A stretch of DNA of 64,000 nt, from contig NC_083878.1 in assembly GCF_032452875.1 (NCBI RefSeq), positions 56,116,878-56,180,877 of the forward strand. The letters are read 5' to 3'. Below, one piece after another: positions 57,213-64,000 of this stretch; position 1 is the stretch's first letter, and each line of letters opens with the position of its first letter. Both the position numbers and the translations under genes were made by a program. The notes beneath the pieces were generated by a model. The model had not been told where the DNA came from, made no database searches, and saw nothing but the letters and a program-made list of their open reading frames with translations. The DNA is from Bos javanicus. Lineage: Eukaryota > Chordata > Mammalia > Artiodactyla > Bovidae.

Positions 57213-57967
57213 CTAATGATTTCAAAATTCAATGAAGTATATTTATCATAATAAAAATTTTTGAAAAGCATTTCTCAATTCATGATAGCTATTTCACACA
57301 ATGTAATTTCTCAGTCAATTACATTGCTACCAGCACCTGCTCATCCATTAGTTTGTTTTGTTTTGATCTTAGAAAGAGTTCCTCATATTTGAACAAGTTT
57401 GGTAATCACTTGAAGATATTATCTTTCAAATCACTTGTGACATAGTACTCCATGATTTGAAGATAATTTCATTCTACCAAGGCTTGATTCAAATGAAAAG
57501 TAAACCTGGCACAGTGAACTCTATTTTATGGAATAGCTGTGTAATGCATACTCTCTGAGACTCAAAATGTGAACTTTGCTTGCCACTGTGGTAATGACCA
57601 TGTTAGAAAATCTCTTGGTCTATTATATTTATAATGTTTGACATGAAAATATAGTGAAGCTTGTATCTAAAATATGAGAAGGTTTGTTTAGTGTCTATAG
57701 AGCAACCGCTTGTTTATGTATGATTTTCATGCAAGGGGACCAAGGCAAGATTCTTTAATGTTGAATCTTATCATTATTCCTTTCTTTAACATTTTAATAT
57801 CTAAACAATAATCAGACTTTTTCAATACTGGTATCTAATTTCTTTTTGACTTATGATAATAAAAAAGAGAAAAAAATGATTTTTCTACCTCGCCTGGACC
57901 TCAGCTCTATGGTATGTTTCTGAGGATCATTATTCTAGAAACATATGTGTCAGTTAATTAGTGTTCA
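57213..57967. other. AT-rich low-copy sequence
   Basis: Nothing recognised. Confidence 0.5.
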
Positions 57968-58193
57968 GTTTCATGTGGCACTAGTTATAAAGAGCCCGTC
58001 TGCCAATGTAGAAGAGGTAAGATCTGTGGATTCGATCAGTGGGCCAGGAAGATCCCCTGGAGAAGGTAATGTTAACTCACTCCAGTATTCTTGCCTGGAA
58101 AATCCCATGGACAGAGGAGCCTGGCGGGCTACAGTCTATAGCATCCCAAAGAGTCAGACACGACTGAGCGACTTGACTTTCTTTCTTTCTTTC
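57968..58193 (+). repeat. Bov-tA SINE, sense, with (CTTT)n tail
   Basis: A degraded head (TTTCATGTGGCACTAGTTAT), a Bov-A body to ACACGACTGAGCGACTTGAC, then four CTTT-type units at 58178-58193. Confidence 0.92.
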
Positions 58194-59129
58194 AGACATC
58201 AACTATAGCATAGAAAACCTCCAATTCTTTCCATCCCCCATTTTCTCTAAACTGGTACTAGGAGAAACCACTATAGGAAATATCTGAATGGTAAATGTTT
58301 GTTGTAGCATCTGTACTCACGATTAGATTTTCCCTCATAGGAATTTTTATTTGCGTCACTGGGATACTGATGGATTAATGGCTCTGGAGCTAGATGTTGA
58401 TGTGGAGGTGTGTGGTGGTGCTCCTTTTTCCACAATACTCTCGGTGAAACAAAAATGGCCATTTTGCAGAGAGAATAAATTATCATATATTGAGAAGAAG
58501 AAGGAAAAAAAAAAAGATAAAAATTCTTCTCATTCCAGTAAATATTGGTGGCCCTTCTTCCATTTAACTTTCAGGAGCTACCCCTATATCTGCCAATGCA
58601 TTCCTCCTGTTCCTTGTGCTTGTCTGAATGGATGTCTAGACTTACAATGGAAAAAGACTTGATTCATGAACCCCTGTCCTCACATGCTGGAGGATCCAGC
58701 TATTCCAGCCCACTGGTGATACCTCCAGTGCTGCCATTTTGCTTCCAGTGTTGGCATGTGGCTCATTCCCTCCAAGCCCCCTAGAGAATACTGTTACTCA
58801 TACACGGAAGACCTTCTGCTACTTTTCTATTCCAAAGAATGACGTTTATTCCAATTTCTTATTGCTTCCATTCTCTGGTAGTTCATGAAGTGGGGAAAAT
58901 GATCTCTGTTCACTTGATTAATAAGGTCAGAAGCCCCACTGCCATGCACTCCCAATTTCCTGTAAGGATTTTTGTGGGTTAGACCTTGAATTCTAAAATT
59001 ATTTTTTTGTTGTTGTTGATAGTCTTTTCAAAACACTGAGGAATGAGTCGAAGTAATTGTCTTTGTGGGCCAAAATGAATAGAATGCATCCTTTGGCTTT
59101 AAAAGTGGCCCTCTGCTGCAATCAGAGTC
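58194..59129. other. Low-copy sequence, 0.9 kb
   Basis: No recognised repeat. The open frame at 58351-58662 runs through an A-rich stretch and has no domain. Confidence 0.5.
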
Positions 59130-59370
59130 TACTGACAGTGATACTGTGTATAAAATAGACAATTAATGAGAATTTACTGTATAGTACAGGAAACTCTATT
59201 CAATACTGTGAGGTGACTTAAATGTGAAGGAAGGCTAAAAAAGGGGGGGGGAAAGTATAAACATACAGCTGATTCACTTTGCTGTACAGCAGAAACTAAC
59301 GCAATGTTGTAGAGCAACTATACTCCAATAAACACTTAATAACAGTAAAAAAAAAAAAAAAAAAAAAAGA
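59130..59370 (+). mobile_element. L1 3' UTR and poly-A, sense
   Basis: GTGTATAAAATAGACAATTA, TACTGTATAGTACAGGAAAC, GATTCACTTTGCTGTACAGC, CAGAAACTAACGCAATGTTG and CTATACTCCAATAAACACTT are followed by an A-run of 20 (59349-59368). Artiodactyl L1 3' end, 5'-truncated. Confidence 0.92.
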
Positions 59371-59837
59371 ATCTACTAACAGTGAGTCAAAAGTGTGCGG
59401 ACCCTTCTCCTGATAACTTCCCATCAAGCCCCTTTACTAATGATACACATGTACATTTAGTGGGCCCACTCCAACAGTATTTTGAAGCTTACTCAGACAA
59501 GTCTGAATCCATAGACTAAGGAATCTGAGCTCTCCGTTCATGATCCATTGACTCATTTGAATCAGTTATCAAAATTTCATAACACTTTGAGGTATCAGAA
59601 CAGTTGTCATGTGAACCAAAGCTGTCAATTCCAAATTGCCTATCTCCATTTCTGAATATTGTTTATTTCTGTATTCCTAGACTTACTATACTGTCAACCT
59701 ATTCTAACCACCACATATTGGCACTAATAGAAACCAATCAGCTGCTATGACTAAGAACTGCTTGTCGCTGGTCTCATTTGTGGTTGCAATTAAAGAAAAA
59801 AAATTTTTTTTGACAGTCACACTGGAGGTCTAGGGTT
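59371..59837. other. Low-copy sequence
   Basis: Nothing recognised. Confidence 0.5.
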
Positions 59838-59848
59838 TTCTGTTCTAT

Positions 59849-59984
59849 GCTGTGCTGTGTGCTGTATTTAGTTGTTCAGTTGTGTCTCACTCTTTTGGGC
59901 CCCATAGACTGTAGCCCACCAGGCTCCTCTGCCCATGGAATTCTCCAGGCAAGAATACTGGAGTGGGTTGCCATGCCCTCCTCC
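59849..59984 (-). repeat. Single-unit Bov-A, antisense, with TSD
   Basis: A Bov-A body only, ending GGTTGCCATGCCCTCCTCC. A perfect 11-bp TSD, TTCTGTTCTAT, lies at 59838-59848 and 59985-59995. Confidence 0.95.
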
Positions 59985-59995
59985 TTCTGTTCTAT

Positions 59996-61502
59996 ACCAA
60001 CTTCTGATTTGATGGGAATGACACTTTATATTCATTTGGGTCATTAAAAAAAGAATTAATAATGCTCTGAACACAAATAAAAGAACTTGAAAGCCTTTGA
60101 TGATTAGAGCAATCATTGTTACTACTCCCGAAGTTACAGAATAAATGTATAAATACTTCAAAAATAGTTTACACACAAAATATTACTTACTTCCAATAAG
60201 AAAAGTCTACTAGAATTTGAAGAAACAGTTCACAAAGACTACAGGTATTGTATGATAAATGATTTTTGAAGAAATCAAGGTCTGAAAATATGGAGAATGT
60301 TTTCTTTAATGTAAATCTACAGTAGTATGTGATAGGGTTTAGAATCCCTAAATATTTGAAATTTACCAGGTTCTCATCAGGACTATTTTGAGAATTTAAA
60401 AAATTAGTTTTATTGCCATAAATCTTAAATTGATGCTTTGTACATCTAGGAACATCATTTGAATTGTTTAATAGAAAATCTAGTGAAATATTTCTAGCCT
60501 AGCACCTCTGGAAATTTAACTTCAGGACACTGTGTCAAAAATTATTCTCCCTTCTCAGTTATACCACCACTACAGAATTGCCCAATATCTGCTGAGACCA
60601 AAAATTCTTTGGTGTTATTTACAGAAGTGCTGTGGGACAGAGATTTAAGTTCTCCCCTCTTTGTCCAATCAGATCAATGCTGAAAGAAACTCTTACAGTA
60701 CAAGTTCTGGTTTAGAAGTAGTGATGGAAATGGAATTCACTGGATTTAGATTCAAATGTGCTGGTGATCTATTGCAAGCTGATTGCTTTTCTATAGAATG
60801 TGGTTTCCAACCCTCACAGGCATCAGGTAAGTTAGTTCTTATGCTCTCTTTTCAGGTGAAGTCACAGGTAGTGAGTGGCAGGCCTGGGATTGGAAATCCA
60901 GTGTCTTTGGCATTTCTGGAGTTCCCATTCAGAGGGAAAATCTCGGACAGCAGAGGGTAAACTGCTTGAGGAACTAACTAGGAAGCAAAGGACTTAATCT
61001 TGAAAGCTCACTTTATAGCCCCAGTATGTTAGGCAGTTTCTTTGCTGACCTCCTACTTAAAATATTTTTGGTTTTCTTTCTTCAGGTACTTACTCTCTAA
61101 CTACCTTGTCTTTGGGGAAGTTAGCAGGAATACCATTCCTAAAGTTGTGCTACTTCAGAAATGAGCATAAAGATGAAATGCAGGCATTTCTGTAAAATTA
61201 TTTTTAAAACAAATCAAATGTCCCTTCAGTGAGAGTTTATAAGAATGGCTTGGAGAAAGCTGGTACAAGGACCCAGACTGAGGACTCCTGACTGCCTGTG
61301 AGACTTTTTCTTAATTGTTTGACCCAATATTGCTCTTTGTATAAATGGATCTCTAAGAGTATGTTGGTTCTCTTATTTATATCTTTATCTATATCTTTAG
61401 GAATTATTTCTCAAAGCCATTACAGAGCCAAAATACAGATTTGACAAAAAATAACTGGAAGTTTATTTTCTTTAATTCCACTTGGAGGAAAAAACCAAAC
61501 AG
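59996..61502. other. Low-copy sequence with possible MIR remnant (about 60858-60915)
   Basis: AGGTGAAGTCACAGGTAGTG and GTGGCAGGCCTGGGATTGG resemble antisense MIR core. The rest of this 1.5 kb is unrecognised. Confidence 0.4.
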
Positions 61503-62112
61503 TAGCTTTAAAACATTAGACTTAAGATCATGGAATCCGGTCACATCACTTCATGGCAAACAGATGGGGAAACAGTGGAAACAGGGGCTGACTTTATTTT
61601 TCTGGGCTCCAAAATCACTGCAGATGGTGACTGCAGCCATGAAATTAAAAGATGCTTACTCCTTGGAAGGAAAGTTATGACCAACCTAGACAGCATATTA
61701 AAAAGCAGAGACATTACTTTGCCAACAAAGGTCTGTCTAGTCAAGGCTATGGTTTTTCAAGTGGTGATGTATGGATGTGGGCGTTGGACTATAAAGAAAG
61801 CTGAGCGCCGAAGAATTGATGCTTTTAAACTGTGGTGTTGGAGAAGACTCTTGAGAGTCCCTTGGACTGCAAGGAGATCCAACCAGTCCATCCTAAAGGA
61901 GATCAGTCCTGGGTGTTCATTGGAAGTGTTAGGTAGGTAAAATAGGGAAAAGGAGTCCAAAATGGCGGTGGCTAAAAGACAAGGAAGGGAAAAGCCCGCA
62001 AAGATAGAACAAAAGAAGATAGAACAAAAGGACTGGAGTGAGGGCCTCAGGTAAAACAAACAACACTCCTGGCTGACCCGATTTACATAGGACAGGCCCA
62101 GGGGAAAAAACA

Positions 62113-62119
62113 TATAAAA
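62113..62119 (+). promoter_or_regulatory. LTR TATA box
   Basis: TATAAAA inside ACATATAAAAAGAGG, about 187 bp into the solo LTR. This is the expected U3 core promoter. A CT-rich then C-rich tract starts about 20 bp downstream. Confidence 0.75.
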
Positions 62120-62137
62120 AGAGGAGTCAAAGCTAGC

Positions 62138-62181
62138 TCTCTCTCTCTCTCCCCCCCACCCCGCCCCCCCACCCCCGCCCC
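62138..62181. repeat. (CT)n and C-rich tract (G-rich on the minus strand)
   Basis: CTCTCTCTCT is followed by C-runs of 7, 4, 7, 5 and 4 separated by single bases. It lies where the LTR transcript would begin. The complementary strand has five G-tracts and could fold as a G-quadruplex. Confidence 0.9.
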
Positions 62182-62264
62182 AATGCGCTGGGGCGCTGTT
62201 CCCCTCGTGTCTTTGGATCAACGTGCCCTCATGCCTCAAAGATGGATTTTCCTGCTATCTTCTA

Positions 62265-62270
62265 AATAAA
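62265..62270 (+). terminator. LTR polyadenylation signal
   Basis: AATAAA in TCTAAATAAAATAGAGC, 146 bp downstream of the TATA box, marking the R region of the LTR. Confidence 0.75.
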
Positions 62271-62708
62271 ATAGAGCTGTAACACTGAGCTGTAACACTG
62301 ATTTGTCTAAGAGCTATAACATGGTCTATCCGAGACCTGAGAGCTGTGACACGCCGAGGGGGCTTTAATGTCCATCACTCCAAATCTTTGTTGTGATGAG
62401 ACAAAGAACCGAGGAACATACACTCACGTGACAGAAGGACTGATGTTGAAGCTGAAACTCCAATACTTTGGCCACCTCATGTGAAGAGCTGACTCATTGG
62501 AAAAAGAAGGAGATGACAGAGAATGAGATGGTTGGATGGCATCACCGACTCAATGGACATGAGTTTGAGTAAACTCTGGGAGCTGGTGATGGACAGGGAG
62601 GCCTGGCTTGCTGCAGTTTATGGGGTGGCAAAGAGTTGGACACGACTGAGCAACTGAACTGAACTGAACTGACTGAAAGTAAACCAAACAGCTTTCTCTG
62701 ATTATTGG

Positions 62709-62829
62709 TAGTTTAGTTGCTAAGTCGTGTCTGACTCTTGCGACCCCACTGACTGTAGCCTGCCAGGCTCCTCTGTCCCTGGGATTCTCCAGGCAAGAAC
62801 ACTGGAGTGGGTTGCCATTTCCTTCTCCA
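62709..62829 (-). repeat. Single-unit Bov-A, antisense, with TSD
   Basis: Bov-A body from AGTTGCTAAGTCGTGTCTGA to CATTTCCTTCTCCA. A perfect 14-bp TSD, TCTCTGATTATTGG, lies at 62695-62708 and 62830-62843. Confidence 0.95.
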
Positions 62830-62843
62830 TCTCTGATTATTGG

Positions 62844-64000
62844 CATAGGACTTAGTCAGCATTAGAGGTTTTGGCACAGCTTCAGCATTAATTAGTATTC
62901 AGCCACAGCATAATAGCTTTGGGTTTGTTTTGCAGGTCCTTTCCCACCTAGCTTATTCCCAGAACTGAAAGCTAGAGTCCCTTTGAACAGTAGAAGTCAA
63001 CTACACATTACATTACATCAGCCTTGTGGGTACATTGAACCCATTCTCCATCGCTGATGGGAATAGGCCAACAGAGGGCTTTGGGCAGCCTTGGCTTACA
63101 CTTAAGTTTTATGTGAGACTGAGGATAATGTTATTCTGTTTTTGTGTAAGAGATTTGTACTTCCCTCAGCAAACTGGCTTGCAAGAAACTACTGTGGTGT
63201 TCTCTACTAGGGCACATGATTTCCTCAGCAGCAATTCTGCATCTGTTACAAATGTGCTTCTGAATAGAAGCTTCTTCTAAATCCAGGTGAAGCAAATAGT
63301 TAGAAAACTGCCTGTGAGATTTGGGGAAAACCCTGGAGAGCCATCTTTCCCTTTTCCAATCTTGAATGCTGGGTCTCTCTAGGTGGTCAAATTAATCCAC
63401 TCTTTTCTAAGGATATTGTGAAGCAGCACAGTCCTAATTCATTAATCTAATATGTTCTGCAAATGCTTATCAAGGCCCAAGTTTGTGTTATGTTTCAGAT
63501 ATAGCAGCAATTAGACATGTTTGTGGACCTCATAAATTCTCTACGAAAAAAGAATAAAATAAAAACATCAGCGTTTCCTTTGTCTAAGTTCACACTACCT
63601 GTAACTGATTTGAGCTCAGAGTCTGATCCTAGAATCCAAAGTCTTAATTACTCTGCTATTCTGCTTTTAAGTGAAATATCAGAACTTCACTTTCTCTAAA
63701 AGTCTTTCTAGCTCCTTTTGAATTTGCCTGTGGGTTGCATTCTAACATTTAAAGAATTCCCTTGGCTTGATGGATAGGAATTACTCAACAATGTAAATAA
63801 AAACAATTATTTGAAGAAAAATGCTAATAGAATATATAATTGCTCTTGTTTTATTTTATGCTATTAGTGGAAATTTCAAAACACATACTCTATTTTTGCC
63901 TAGGAATGATTAAATCACCAAGAGGACATTATTTTAAATTTCAGGCAAATTCCATGTACCATCTGTTTGGGAGGACAGAAGTTGTAAGAGGGACTGTGGG
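62844..64000. other. Low-copy sequence with faint L2 and MIR remnants
   Basis: 63445-63545 (GCAAATGCTTATCAAGGCCC, TTTCAGATATAGCAGCAATT) resembles the antisense L2 3' end. 63575-63665 resembles antisense MIR (TTGAGCTCAGAGTCTGATCC). Nothing else recognised up to the window end. Confidence 0.4.

Larger units (their letters stand above)
61927..62433 (+). mobile_element. Solo LTR of a class-I-type endogenous retrovirus
   Basis: 507 bp opening TGTTAGGTAGG and closing ACGTGACA, the TG...CA rule, with a 4-bp target duplication GAAG (61923-61926, 62434-62437). The 4-bp TSD suits gammaretrovirus-like (class I) ERVs. It has a TATA box, a poly-A signal and a U5-like segment with the repeated unit GAGCTGTAACACT. 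No internal viral region is present, so the provirus was lost by LTR-LTR recombination. Confidence 0.9.
61503..62680 (+). mobile_element. BovB 3' part, sense, split by a solo LTR
   Basis: BovB runs from about 61525 (AAGATCATGGAATCCGGTC) to CATTGGAAG at 61926. It resumes at 62438 after the duplicated GAAG (GACTGATGTTGAAGCTGA) and ends near 62680 in GAACTGAACTGAACTGACTG. The consensus is continuous across the LTR. Confidence 0.95.

Noticed and set aside
1..64000. Many open frames of 60-170 codons on both strands
   Set aside because: Most read through SINE or LINE sequence. The repeated peptide PGSSVHGILQARILEW and its relatives are a translated Bov-A body, and GKSHGQRSLAGYSPWG is the same body on the other strand. 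None is a gene.
1..64000. CRISPR-like regularly spaced repeats
   Set aside because: All regular repeats are microsatellites or SINE units. There is no repeat-spacer pattern and the DNA is mammalian.

Overview
The window is repeat-dense, non-coding mammalian DNA from a ruminant. The diagnostic elements are BovB (RTE-type) LINEs, tRNA-headed Bov-tA SINEs, dimeric Bov-A2 SINEs, CHR-type SINEs and the 3' tail of the bovine-type L1. Together they point to a bovid, most probably cattle or a close relative; the species cannot be fixed from the sequence alone. Family names come from recognising consensus sequences, not from a RepeatMasker run. I see no intact protein-coding gene, no functional RNA gene, no CRISPR array and nothing prokaryotic. 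Long open frames are pieces of BovB reverse transcriptase or chance frames through SINEs.

Layout. 0-9.5 kb: a rearranged antisense BovB at the left edge, two tRNA-headed SINEs, two Bov-A2 copies, three sense BovB fragments, a (TG)n(TA)n tract and a bovine L1 3' end. 9.6-18.9 kb: mostly low-copy DNA with scattered SINEs, a BovB inserted with a 5' inversion (12.5-13.3 kb), old L1/L2 remnants, a mariner terminal-repeat relic and a (CA)n tract. 18.9-28.4 kb: a BovB cluster. One copy carries an immunoglobulin mu CH2 fragment with a poly-A tract, one is interrupted by Bov-A2 and L1, and one is nearly full length (24.96-28.35 kb). An MLT1-type LTR lies at 20.9-21.3 kb. 28.8-37.2 kb: a very old antisense L1, traceable from its 3' UTR to its 5' region, pierced by several SINEs. 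37.4-43.4 kb: low-copy DNA with two small unexplained repeat structures, SINEs, L2 and L1 relics. 43.4-47.4 kb: five abutting BovB pieces in alternating orientation. 48.9-55.1 kb: an LTR fragment, a PDLIM1 processed pseudogene, a LINE 5'-UTR-like block with tandem monomers joined to a BovB RT, an ERV LTR complex and an inverted pair of BovB 3' ends. 55.9-64 kb: SINEs, a decayed PIF/Harbinger transposase relic, an L1 3' end, and a BovB split by a solo class-I-type LTR with TATA box, poly-A signal and a G-rich antisense tract.

No pathway or operon is encoded. The window records successive retrotransposition, and many insertions still show target-site duplications (TSDs), so their order can be read. 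The items most worth checking are the Harbinger transposase relic, the IGHM fragment inside BovB, the LINE 5'-UTR monomers, the orphan poly-T insertion and the 37.4-kb hairpin. I found no convincing new biological system.
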